Positions 8,421-17,400 of a stretch of DNA of 55,516 nt are shown here, piece by piece (the stretch's first letter is position 1; each line of letters begins with the position of its first letter). The stretch covers positions 1 to 55,516 of the forward strand of contig CAZSSA010000004.1 of the NCBI GenBank assembly GCA_964609375.1, written 5' to 3'. This stretch comes from CAZDUS01 sp964609375 (GTDB taxonomy: Bacteria; Verrucomicrobiota; Kiritimatiellia; CAIKKV01; CAITUY01). The notes under the pieces are model-generated. The model saw only the letters and a list, made by a program, of their open reading frames with translations, was not told the DNA's origin and did no database searches. A program made the translations under genes and the position numbers.

Positions 8421-9812
8421 TCAATTTATCGGATTGCCATGGCGAGTCAAACTGTTTGTCGGTGTAAATTCGAGTTCGAGTTCCGTAAAGATTTGGGAGC
8501 GTGTGGACCCCGTTTGATAAGCAACGGCCCGGAATCGATGGCGGCCAGCGGGCAGAGATGAGCTATTGAGGGTGATGGTGGGGCGGCGGCTGCGGGATTC
8601 CATGGGGATTCCATCAAGAAGGTAGAGGAATTGACCGAACGATTCGCCGGGTGGGGATTGAAGGGCAACGGTGATCTGGTGATTTCCTTGAGAAAGGATG
8701 CCGGACTCGATGCCGCCAATAGAGATGGTGGATGAAGGGCTCCATGGTGCGGCGAGCGGATCTCCGATCAACAAGATTTGGAGAGGACACCGCAATGCCT
8801 GGAAAAATGCCTCGATGGTTGTGCATCCAGCGGCCATGTGCGAGAAGAAGCGGGCGTGTGGGAATTTGGTCCAATTGGAGAACGGTTCGGTTACGGTCCC
8901 GGCGGTGGCGGTGGCGCCTGCGCTGATCCAGGCCGACACTTTGGCTTGAGAGGAGACATCGAAAGCGGCCCCGAAACTGGTAAGGTGATCGGCCATGGCG
9001 CCGGGACAGAACCCGATGCCTCCGGCAAGATCCAGTTCCGCCATTCCGCAGAGCAAGCCGATCACGTTGGTCTGGTTAATGGGAATGGTGTTGGTGATGC
9101 AGGCGGAAATCCCGGCGGTGCCGAGTTCTGCAACGGCGGGTGCAAATTCCCACTGGCGGCAGGTGGAGCGGATATCGGTGTTGGTTACAAAATAGACGGT
9201 GCCGGCGGGATGAGTGCCGTCGGCGTTCCGGGCTCGCTTAAGGGAGGCGAGGATTTCATCCGTGGTGTTGCCGCGTTGGCCGGCGTAACCGAGCATCATG
9301 CTGGGAAGTGGCATATCAGGGCCCATCCATGCCTTTTGGACATCCAGTGACTGGGAAGGGAATCCCTGAGCCTTCGGATTATCAGGACCTGCGAAGAGGG
9401 GGGATGCGTAGGAGCCATTCTGGATGGCGTTGCGGTCCGGGATGTGTCCGTGCAGGAAAGTGAATCCCTGAATGGAAACCGGGGGGTCGGTGGTAATGCG
9501 GACGGGGAAATCAAGGGAATAGGCCCATGCCAGGATGTGGCCTGATAAGCCGCGTTTTCTGGCGGTGGCAGAAGCAGGGGTTATGACTTGACGGGTGAAG
9601 GAGTCGGGTGTCATTTCGAAGGCGTTGGCGGGGAGGTCGAGTTCGACGAGGTTGATGGCAGGGATTTGACGCAAGGATACATAGGTTTTGGCGAGGTCCA
9701 GGGAGCGGGGTGAATTGCCGTTGGCCAGAACCAGCACTTCGTGGGGCCCCAATGCCGAGCCGTCGTGTGCGAGCAGGAAGAGGCAGAATATGATCAACGT
9801 CCGTGGTGACAT
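8421..9812 (-). CDS. TIGR03790-family exported protein
   Basis: This protein of 463 aa starts with a signal peptide (MSPRTLIIFCLFLLAHDGSA) followed by EVLVLANGNSPRSLDLAKTY. It also has SLRQIPAINLVELDLP, WAYSLDFPVRI, GYAGQRGNTTDEIL and CPLQILLIGDPLAAPW, all in the order expected for the TIGR03790 family of large exported proteins found in Verrucomicrobia, Planctomycetes and related groups. The family function is unknown; some segments recall peptidase C25-like folds, but I cannot place catalytic residues. The ATG at 9812 is preferred over a TTG at 9842 because it begins directly with the signal peptide. There is no Shine-Dalgarno, and a -10-like TATATT lies 7 nt upstream. Confidence 0.78.
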   Translation of the reverse strand: MSPRTLIIFCLFLLAHDGSALGPHEVLVLANGNSPRSLDLAKTYVSLRQIPAINLVELDLPANAFEMTPDSFTRQVITPASATARKRGLSGHILAWAYSLDFPVRITTDPPVSIQGFTFLHGHIPDRNAIQNGSYASPLFAGPDNPKAQGFPSQSLDVQKAWMGPDMPLPSMMLGYAGQRGNTTDEILASLKRARNADGTHPAGTVYFVTNTDIRSTCRQWEFAPAVAELGTAGISACITNTIPINQTNVIGLLCGMAELDLAGGIGFCPGAMADHLTSFGAAFDVSSQAKVSAWISAGATATAGTVTEPFSNWTKFPHARFFSHMAAGCTTIEAFFQALRCPLQILLIGDPLAAPWSPSSTISIGGIESGILSQGNHQITVALQSPPGESFGQFLYLLDGIPMESRSRRPTITLNSSSLPAGRHRFRAVAYQTGSTRSQIFTELELEFTPTNSLTRHGNPIN

Positions 9813-9819
9813 TGTTGAT

Positions 9820-9825
9820 AATATA
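9820..9825 (-). promoter_or_regulatory. -10 element 7 nt before the TIGR03790 start codon
   Basis: TATATT on the reverse strand is separated from the ATG by 7 nt, so transcription would begin at about the start codon. No convincing -35 hexamer is seen at 16-18 bp. It is the weakest of the leaderless candidates here. Confidence 0.35.
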
Positions 9826-9944
9826 CTTCGAAAAATAATCAAAGTCTCGAAAATAGTGACAGTTTGTGAGAATAACGATATGTTGATGACCCAAGTGGGG
9901 AGAGGTGTGCGGAAAACATATCTTTCGATTGAGTTTTTTTTGTT

Positions 9945-9972
9945 TTGCTTTCGGGTGGTGGATTTCTATACT
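9945..9972 (+). promoter_or_regulatory. Sigma-70-type promoter of the pilus operon
   Basis: TTGCTT (9945-9950) and TATACT (9967-9972) are 16 bp apart in an A/T-rich tract between the divergent TIGR03790 gene and the pilus operon. Transcription would start near 9979, giving a leader of about 35 nt with a good ribosome-binding site before the ATG at 10015. Confidence 0.6.
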
Positions 9973-10014
9973 CCACTAATTTGCAGGCCTTATTAGCAGG
10001 AAGGGGAGCGAGCA

Positions 10015-10674
10015 ATGAAACACACATGGCGCCTGAAGGACTATACGCTTATCGTCGTTGCCTTTCTTCTTGTCACGTTGGAAGGAACAGCCCAGATGCG
10101 CTCCCGGCCTGATGCGGGGGGAGTAGCGGGGGGTGTTGTCAGTCCCATTCGGCTTCGTGAACTATCGGGGAATGGCAAGCGTGGTTTGGTGAGGACGCCG
10201 GAGTATACCACATCCATTTCACGGGGGAAGAACGCGGCGCGTACGTGGGCGGAAATTTTAATTCAATTCGATTTTCCGGGTGAGAGGCCCAATTCGACGG
10301 AGCCGGAGTGGATTGATGAGCTTTCTTTCCAGTTCTATGTGTTGATGCATGATTCCAAGGCAAAAGAATATACGTTTTTAAAGGGAATTGTGGCTCATAC
10401 GGATGTAGCCAAGGGGCGTGGACATTATAGCGCGATGTATGTGCGACCATCGGGTCTGGAGAGGTTTGGCGATGTGGTGGCTGTGGCGGTTGAGGCTGTT
10501 ATCAAAGGGGCGACTGTCGGCGTGATGAGCGAAGGGAAACTGCCGCAAGGGCAGGCGCTGCCAACCGAATGGTGGAAAACCACCAAGCTTATTCCCAAGG
10601 ATGGATATCTTCTCAATCGTGCCCAAACACCGTTTGTGTTTGTTAATTATGACGATTACGAAGTCGTAAAATAA
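10015..10674 (+). CDS. Amuc_1102-like pilus-locus protein
   Basis: The 219-aa protein has a cleavable or anchoring hydrophobic N terminus (about residues 11-27) and a mainly beta domain. That domain includes WAEILIQFDFPGERP, ELSFQFYVLMHDSK, HYSAMYVRPSGLERFG and PFVFVNYDDYEVVK. It is the first gene of a five-gene set whose order, sizes and topology match Amuc_1102 to Amuc_1098 of Akkermansia muciniphila. It is therefore assigned to the Amuc_1102 family mainly by position and general features. It would sit in the periplasm with the rest of the complex. AGGAAGGGG precedes the ATG. The pilM-like gene starts 6 nt after its stop. Confidence 0.65.
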   Translation: MKHTWRLKDYTLIVVAFLLVTLEGTAQMRSRPDAGGVAGGVVSPIRLRELSGNGKRGLVRTPEYTTSISRGKNAARTWAEILIQFDFPGERPNSTEPEWIDELSFQFYVLMHDSKAKEYTFLKGIVAHTDVAKGRGHYSAMYVRPSGLERFGDVVAVAVEAVIKGATVGVMSEGKLPQGQALPTEWWKTTKLIPKDGYLLNRAQTPFVFVNYDDYEVVK

Positions 10675-10680
10675 ACTTCC

Positions 10681-12348
10681 ATGTTCAAGACAGATCGCAT
10701 CTTAGCTTTGGATATCGGGTCCAGCAAACTGGTCCTGTCGGAGTTCCGTGCTGTCAAGCCCCAAGGGGTTGAATTGTTGAACTATGCGGTGGCGCCGTTG
10801 GGGATTGATGTGGACAACACGGCCGATCCCTCGGCGTACATTGTGGCGAGCCTGCGCGACACTCTGCGAGAGAGTGGCATCAAACCGGGTCCGGTGGCGG
10901 TCTCGATTTCGGGCGGTCAGATGGTGTTTCCCCGGTATGTTAAACTGCCCCCGGTGACGCCGGACAAGATTTCGCAGATCGTGCGTTATGAAGCCCAGCA
11001 GAATGTGCCGTTTCCGATTGAGGAAGTGGTATGGGACTACCAGTTGATCGGGCAGGATAGCGGTGAGTTGAGCGTTCTCCTGGTGGCGGTCAAAGGGGAT
11101 GTGGTTAAAAATCTCACGGACTGTGTGGAAGCAGCGGGGCTTGATCCCGTGCTGGTGGATGTGTCGCCGTTGGCGTTGTACAACACGGTGCGGTATAATT
11201 ATTCCAATTTAACCGGCTGCACAATGATTCTCGACATGGGTGCACGCTCCACGAATGTGGTATTTGTCGAGGGAACGCGGATTTTCAGCCGTAGTATCCC
11301 CGTGGCGGGACAGACCATCACCAAGGATGTGATGAAGGAGTTCGCGCTGTCCTTCGAGGAGGCTGAGCAGTTGAAGACGGCGCATGCCTTCGTGGGGTTT
11401 GGCGGGGCGTATGAAGGACATGAGGTTGGCGTTGCGGATCGAACCTCCAAGATTGTCCGTAATGTCATGACGCGTTTGCATTCGGAAGTGGTTCGGACCA
11501 TCAATTTCTATCGGAGCCAGCAAGGCGGGAGTCCCCCTTCCATGGTGCTGTTGGCTGGCGGTTGTTCGGTGATTCCGCATGTCAACACCTTCCTGAAGGA
11601 CAAGCTGAAGACCGAGGTGGACTACCTGAATCCCTTCCGGAATGTCAGTGTGAACCCAGCGATACCCGGAGATCGGATTGGTGGTGACGTGAATGTGCTG
11701 GGGGAGGTTGTTGGGCTGGCGCTTCGCCGGGCGTTGTCCTGCCCCGTTGAGATCAATTTGCTGCCGCCAACCCTGGTGGCGAGGCGTGTTTTCCAGCGGC
11801 GTATTCCGTTCTTGTCAATGGCGGCGGTGGGTTTGATTTTAATCATGCTGGTGTTCTGGATGTTCCTGGATCGCATGTCGACGATGGCTGAAGACCGGTT
11901 GCGGATGGTGGAGTCGCGCGTGACGGCTCTGCAGCAACCGGCCGCGATGCTGGGTGAATTGGCCAAGAAGAAGGAAGTGGCGGCCAACAAAGTGACGTCG
12001 GTGATGGAATTGACCCGGGGGCGGACGAAGTGGCTGGAGATTCTTGATAGCTGTGTGCACACGAACGTGATTGAGGGGATGTGGGTGACGGGGGTGCGTG
12101 TGTCGGGTGAAAGCGAGCAGGGCAAGGAAATCCTGGTCATTGAGGGGTTGGGTTTCTCGGACAAGGTCAGCCATCAGGCCATCACGGATTTTGCAATGTC
12201 CATGAAGGGGAAGGGGTATGTGTCCGATGAGGTTCGCATCAAGAAAATCAAGCCGGTAGCGGGCATCGATTATGTGAATGAGTTTGCCATAGAGGCGGTG
12301 TTGAATCCGAAATTGGCGGCGTTGCCGGCGACGGGAAAACCCAAGTAA
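10681..12348 (+). CDS. PilM-PilN fusion, Amuc_1101-like
   Basis: The 555-aa protein starts with an actin-like ATPase domain of the PilM type (about 1-355). It has LALDIGSSKLVLSEF as phosphate loop, PVTPDKISQIVRYEAQQNVP, the second phosphate loop ILDMGARSTNVVFVEG and the adenosine motif LLAGGCSVIPHV. The segment EINLLPPTLVARR, typical of the PilN N terminus, follows at about 360. Next come a single membrane helix (about 378-396), a coiled coil and a ferredoxin-like PilN-type periplasmic domain to the end. Canonical systems encode PilM and PilN separately and PilM docks onto the PilN tail; here the contact is built into one chain. It should be the inner-membrane alignment component joining cytoplasmic ATPase to periplasmic partners. 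The start at 10681 directly follows the preceding stop and has little Shine-Dalgarno. Confidence 0.85.
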   Translation: MFKTDRILALDIGSSKLVLSEFRAVKPQGVELLNYAVAPLGIDVDNTADPSAYIVASLRDTLRESGIKPGPVAVSISGGQMVFPRYVKLPPVTPDKISQIVRYEAQQNVPFPIEEVVWDYQLIGQDSGELSVLLVAVKGDVVKNLTDCVEAAGLDPVLVDVSPLALYNTVRYNYSNLTGCTMILDMGARSTNVVFVEGTRIFSRSIPVAGQTITKDVMKEFALSFEEAEQLKTAHAFVGFGGAYEGHEVGVADRTSKIVRNVMTRLHSEVVRTINFYRSQQGGSPPSMVLLAGGCSVIPHVNTFLKDKLKTEVDYLNPFRNVSVNPAIPGDRIGGDVNVLGEVVGLALRRALSCPVEINLLPPTLVARRVFQRRIPFLSMAAVGLILIMLVFWMFLDRMSTMAEDRLRMVESRVTALQQPAAMLGELAKKKEVAANKVTSVMELTRGRTKWLEILDSCVHTNVIEGMWVTGVRVSGESEQGKEILVIEGLGFSDKVSHQAITDFAMSMKGKGYVSDEVRIKKIKPVAGIDYVNEFAIEAVLNPKLAALPATGKPK

Positions 12349-12354
12349 GAGGCA

Positions 12355-13356
12355 GTGAATCAGACCATGCAGTCACGTCGAACATTATTGATGATGATTC
12401 TGGTGGCAGCCATCTCGCTGATGTTTATCGGCGCGGGGGCACTGTTAATCCGGGGCTTCATGGATTTTTCCAAGATTGAGGCTCAACTGCGCAACAAATA
12501 TGCGGAATTGGAGCATCATTACCATCGCAATCCATTTCCTTCGTCCGAGAATCTTAAGATCGAGCAGGAGAACCTGACTATTCTTGATGAGCAGTTGGCG
12601 GATTTGTTGATGGAAATGGGGAAGGGGCAGATTCAATCTCTGGAGCAGAGTCCGCCGAAGTTTATTGCGCAGTTTTGGGCGACCCAGAAAGAGTTGTTGC
12701 AAAAGGCAAAAAATCAGGGCATTACCGTCGCCCCCACATTTGATTTCGGGTTTGGTCGGCATATGGCCGGAACGCCTCCGGCGCCGCAGGATGTGGCGCG
12801 CCTGACACAACAGCTAAGGATCGTTCAACAATTGACCCACACGATGTATGATGCCGGCATCACGGAGTTGACGGGGATTGGTCGTCAGGAATTTGAAGTG
12901 GATGCCAAAGCGGGAAGCCCGGCGGCGGCCGCGCCAGGACGGCGATCACGGGTTGCAGCGAGCGCCGTCTCTCTGAATGTATATGAGGCAAAAGCGGGGC
13001 TGATTCCGGAGGGCCAGTTGTATGGACGATGGCATTTTTCGTTCCGGTTGACCGCCAGGGAGGGCGCGTTGCTCGCCTTGTTGAATCAATTGGCGCGAGA
13101 ATCGCTTTTTGTGGTGGTGTCGGATCTTGACATTGAAGGTGACGACAGTATCAAGGCGTCCGGTGCCGAGGCGACCAGTCGTGGCGGCCCAAAGAGTCCT
13201 GTCGAGATTACTGGAGAGGCCGTTTCCGGTTCGGTCTCAAGAGATCTTGTTTGCGGGCGGGACGTTCCCTTGCGGATCAAGCTGGAGGTTGATGTTTATC
13301 AATTTATGGCCATGAAGCCAGTGGCCGCCGTCAAGAAGGGGAGGGTGGAGAAATGA
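12355..13356 (+). CDS. Amuc_1100-like pilus-locus protein
   Basis: This 333-aa protein has one N-terminal membrane helix (about residues 13-33), a long coiled-coil region and a two-lobed alpha/beta periplasmic part separated by an Ala/Pro/Gly-rich linker. It ends with RDLVCGRDVPLRIKLEVDVY, comparable to the last strand of Amuc_1100. Size, topology and position after the PilM-like gene agree with the Amuc_1100 family, which resembles PilO/PilN-type inner-membrane alignment proteins. In Akkermansia, Amuc_1100 is a known host-immune-active protein; nothing here shows host contact. The GTG at 12355 has AAGAGG very close upstream; an ATG four codons later is the alternative. It overlaps the next gene by 4 bp. 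Confidence 0.72.
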   Translation: MNQTMQSRRTLLMMILVAAISLMFIGAGALLIRGFMDFSKIEAQLRNKYAELEHHYHRNPFPSSENLKIEQENLTILDEQLADLLMEMGKGQIQSLEQSPPKFIAQFWATQKELLQKAKNQGITVAPTFDFGFGRHMAGTPPAPQDVARLTQQLRIVQQLTHTMYDAGITELTGIGRQEFEVDAKAGSPAAAAPGRRSRVAASAVSLNVYEAKAGLIPEGQLYGRWHFSFRLTAREGALLALLNQLARESLFVVVSDLDIEGDDSIKASGAEATSRGGPKSPVEITGEAVSGSVSRDLVCGRDVPLRIKLEVDVYQFMAMKPVAAVKKGRVEK

Positions 13357-14369
13357 CGGGGCAAAGCATTAAGGGATGGTTCAAGAAGACCTATGACAGA
13401 CTTCTGGCTTTGTTGATGCTATTGGCGTTGCTTCTGTCGCTGCTGATGCTGGCGAGGCAGGCTCAGGAACTGAAGAAGGATCAAGACAAGTTTGACGGGG
13501 AATTAAAGCAGTTAAGGCCAAAGCATCAGACGGCGCAGATGGCTGGACGAGACTTGTTTGATGCGGCTATCAGGACGTTGAACGATCCTTTTCAGATTGC
13601 GGCATGGCCGCTGAAGCTGATGATTCCCGAGCAGCGTGTGCGGTGTGTCAATTGTGAACGTCCCATACCCGATTTGGCGAAAACATGTGCGTTTTGCCAG
13701 AAAGTGCAGCCGGAAAGGCCTGGTGAGGAGAAGGACAAAGATCACGATGGGATGATGGATGAGTGGGAATCTCAGAATGGATTTAATGTGCTTGATGCCG
13801 ATGATGCCAAGGGTGATGCCGATCAAGACGGGTTTACCAACAAGGAAGAGTATGAATTTAAGACCAATCCGCGCGATCCGGCTTCGCATCCGCCAGCGTT
13901 AGCAAAAGTGGTTGTCGAAAAGATTAAACCCATCTCTTTCAGGTTGGTTTTCAAGGGGACCAGCCGGTTATCGGGCAAAACGGTGTTTCAGGTGAATTTG
14001 CGAAGCGGCGCTCAGACATGGTGGCCAGCGTTGGGTGAGGATGTTGAAGGGTTCAAGGTTGTTGAGTTCACGGAGAACAGCCCCGAAGGTCCCCTGTTGA
14101 CGTTGCAGCGTGGCGATAAACGTATTCCTCTGATCAAAGGGCGGGAAGTGCCTCGGAATGAATACGAGGTGACTTTGCGTAACACAGTGGATAATGCGAC
14201 TATTGTTTCCAGAATGGAATCCGACTTTACGCTTAAAGGGGTCAAGTACAGGGTCATTAAGGTTGACACGGGAGCGATGCGTGTACTAATAAATGACCCT
14301 TTGCGCGGGGTCGATGTTTGGATAGAACGTCAACTTACTGACTCCAAAGCCGAGCCGAAGGCGGAGTGA
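13353..14369 (+). CDS. Amuc_1099-like protein with zinc ribbon and calcium-type repeats
   Basis: The 338-aa protein has an N-terminal membrane helix (LLALLMLLALLLSLLMLA, about 17-34) and a coiled coil. A four-cysteine ribbon (CVNCERPIPDLAKTCAFC, about residues 93-110) follows. Next are two Asp-rich loops, DKDHDGMMDEWE and DADQDGFTNKEE, ending NPRDPASHP, like thrombospondin-type-3 or EF-hand-like calcium sites. The rest is a beta-rich domain. This order is that of the Amuc_1099 family. It likely lies in the periplasm between the inner-membrane complex and the secretin. A four-Cys ribbon in a compartment that oxidises thiols is unusual; it may hold metal or form disulfides. The ATG overlaps the stop of the upstream gene, and the secretin start is 49 nt downstream. 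Confidence 0.75.
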   Translation: MTGQSIKGWFKKTYDRLLALLMLLALLLSLLMLARQAQELKKDQDKFDGELKQLRPKHQTAQMAGRDLFDAAIRTLNDPFQIAAWPLKLMIPEQRVRCVNCERPIPDLAKTCAFCQKVQPERPGEEKDKDHDGMMDEWESQNGFNVLDADDAKGDADQDGFTNKEEYEFKTNPRDPASHPPALAKVVVEKIKPISFRLVFKGTSRLSGKTVFQVNLRSGAQTWWPALGEDVEGFKVVEFTENSPEGPLLTLQRGDKRIPLIKGREVPRNEYEVTLRNTVDNATIVSRMESDFTLKGVKYRVIKVDTGAMRVLINDPLRGVDVWIERQLTDSKAEPKAE

Positions 14370-14417
14370 GCAGGTTGATTGGGGTTTGTATTTGTTATTC
14401 TTGAGGAGAGACGCTAT

Positions 14418-17400
14418 ATGAAAGACATTAAACTGACGACTTGGATCATCGTGCTCCTGACGGCGGCGTGCGCGGCTTTTGTGGTGTTCGCCCAGGATGT
14501 TGGTATCGAAGATCTCATGAATGAGATGAAGACGCCAGCCGGGACCAATGTGGCGGTGACAGAGCCTGCTCCGGTTGAAAATGTTCCTGCTGCAGCTCCC
14601 GCAGTAGTTGAAACGCCTGCCGTTGTGGAGGCTCCTGCCCCTGTTGTTGCTGAGCCCGCTCCGGTGGATAAGCCGGCTGTGGCCGTGGAAGCTCCGGCTG
14701 AACCTGCAGCGGAGAAACCTGCTGTAGTTCCCGTGGAAGTCCCTGTTGAAGTGATGCCCGAAGCTCCTGCGGTGGCACCTGCTGTTGAAGCGATGCCCGA
14801 AGCTCCTGCGGTGGCGCCCGCTGTTGAAGCGACGCCCGNNNNNNNNNNNNNNNNNNNNNNNNNNNNNNNNNNNNNNNNNNNNNNNNNNNNNNNNNNNNNN
14901 NNNNNNNNNNNNNNNNNNNNNNNNNNNNNNNNNNNNNNGCCCGAAGCTCCTGCGGTGGCGCCCGCTGTTGAAGCGACGCCCGCCGTGGCGCCGGCTATTG
15001 ATGATTTGATTGCTCCCGAGGCGCAGAAGGCTCCTGCCGTGCAGGCTCCTGTTGTGCAGGCTCCTGAAGTTGCTGTTCCCGCGGCGGAAGTCCCCGCTGC
15101 GGAAGCCGCTCCGGTGGAGGCTCCGGTAGTGAAGGCTGCCGCGCCGACGGATGATCGTTCTCAGCTTGCCACCGTTCTTGCCCAGCAGGAAGAAGTGCGG
15201 CGGCAGGCCCGTGAGTTGGAATCACGCAAGAACATGGAGATTGCCGACAAGGCTTGGAAAGAAGATGACTATGAACGTGCCTTGCAGAACTATCGTAATG
15301 CTGCCAGCAAGCTGCCGACGACCCCTGCGGCGGCGGCCATGAGGAGCAGGGCGCTCGCCCGGATTCCGGTGTGTGAATACCAGATTGTTTTGGCTCTTGT
15401 CAAAAACGGGAAGAATGAATCGGCATTGAGCCGTGGCAATGAGTTTCTGGCGCAGAATGCGGATAATCGCGATCTGCAAAAGTTGGTCGCGCGACTTAAG
15501 AAAGATAAGCAGGCTGAGGAGCCTCCGGTTGTTGAGGAGGCGGCCAGGGTCAGCGATAAGAATTTGTCTGAGATCAAAAAGCAAATGAACCTCGGCAAGA
15601 AAGCCATGGCAGACCGAAAGTTTGAACTGGCCCGCAGCAGTTTTGAGTCTGCGTTGGCGTTGGATCCTCAGAATCGTCAGGCGATGGGCTACTTGAAAGA
15701 ATTAGGGGATCGCGAATATGTTGCCAACACGGTTGAGCGACAGGCCACAGCCGCCAAAATGTCAGCCCAAGTGCGGGATCGATGGAATCCCCAGTATAAG
15801 GTAATCAAGGCCAGTGATGCCAAGGTGGAGCAGAGACAAACGCCCAAGACTCCACAACTGCTTGATAAGATGGAAAAGATCGTCATCCCTGAAATCGAAT
15901 TCCGCCAGGCCAATATTCATGATGTCGTTGGGTTCCTCAACAAGGCGGCTATCGATGGCGATAAGTCCACGGATGATCCTGCCAGGAAAGGCGTCAATAT
16001 TATTTTGAACCTGAACCCTACAGGTTCAGCGACGGCAGCGCCCCATCCGGCGGCAGCCGCTGAAGATCCGTTTGGCGCCGCACAGCCTGCAGGGGGAGGG
16101 GGCGGGGGGCAGACCTACGAAATTACATTCCAGGCTCGTTATATAACGCTTCTGCAAACATTGAAAATTATCACGTCAGTCGCGGGATTGAAGTACCGGG
16201 TGGAAGGCGACATTGTCATGATTGTGCCTGCGGACTATGATCCCGCTCAAATTGAAATCAAGATGTACAACGTGGAGCCGACGTTTATCACGAAGGTGCA
16301 GGAAGCGGGGGCGGCAATGCCTGCATCGAGCACTATCGGGGGGCGGACGGTTGACCGGATCGGCGGGGGTGATCTTGGGGGCACCGGACTTCCGGATCTC
16401 AAGACATACTTCATGCAGATGGGCGTCAAGTTTCCTGCGGGATCTTCCATTACCTACAACTCGGCGATTGGCAAAGTCATTGTAGGTAACACGGCGGAGA
16501 ATCTGGCGACATTTGAGCGGATTCTGGCGGAGTTGAATGTTGTGCCGAAGCAGGTTGAAATTGAAGCACGCTTCGTTGAAGTTAACGAAACCGACCTGAT
16601 GGAAGCCGGGCTCGAGTGGTTGTTGACGGATCCGTTTGAAATTGCCACCAAGAAGGGTGGCTCGGGCATGCTGGGCGGGACAGAGCGTATCCAGATGAAC
16701 GCTAATGCGGCCAATGGCGGGATGACCCGTGGTCTCCGGTTTTGGGGGACGGGAGGTGATGGTTCCATGCAGCCTTTGACGGCGGGCGCAGGGACGATGG
16801 GATCGGTGGCGTCGATTTCCAGTGTGCTGACGAATCCGGAACTCACCATGATTCTGCACTTACTCCAACAGAATGGGAATGCGGACTTGCTTTCGGCTCC
16901 GAAAGTGACGACTCGGTCAGGGACTGAAGCGTCGATTCGAGTGGTGACGGAATACATCTATCCCACGGCATTTGAAGTCAATGGCGGGCAGATTGGCAAC
17001 AATACCGGTGCCAATGCCAATAACGCCAATATTGTTCAGGAGACGACCGTGACTCCCACGGATTTCCAGACGCGCGAAGTGGGTGTTTTGTTGACGGTTC
17101 TTCCTGAAGTCAGCCCAGACGGCAACATGATCAATTTGACCATGCAGCCGCAAGTGGTGACTGAACCGACGTGGTATCAGTATGGTTCAACGGTCCGGCG
17201 CGCAGACGGTTCTGAGATGACGTTGAATATGCCGCAGCCGTTCTTCCATGTGAGGTCGTTGAATACCCAGATTTCGATTTATGACGGAGCCACGGTTGTC
17301 ATGGGCGGCTTGATCACTGAAGAGTTGACCAAGGTCAATGATAAGATTCCCTTACTGGGTGATATTCCCGTGCTTGGAATGCTCTTCCGCAGCAAGTCGG

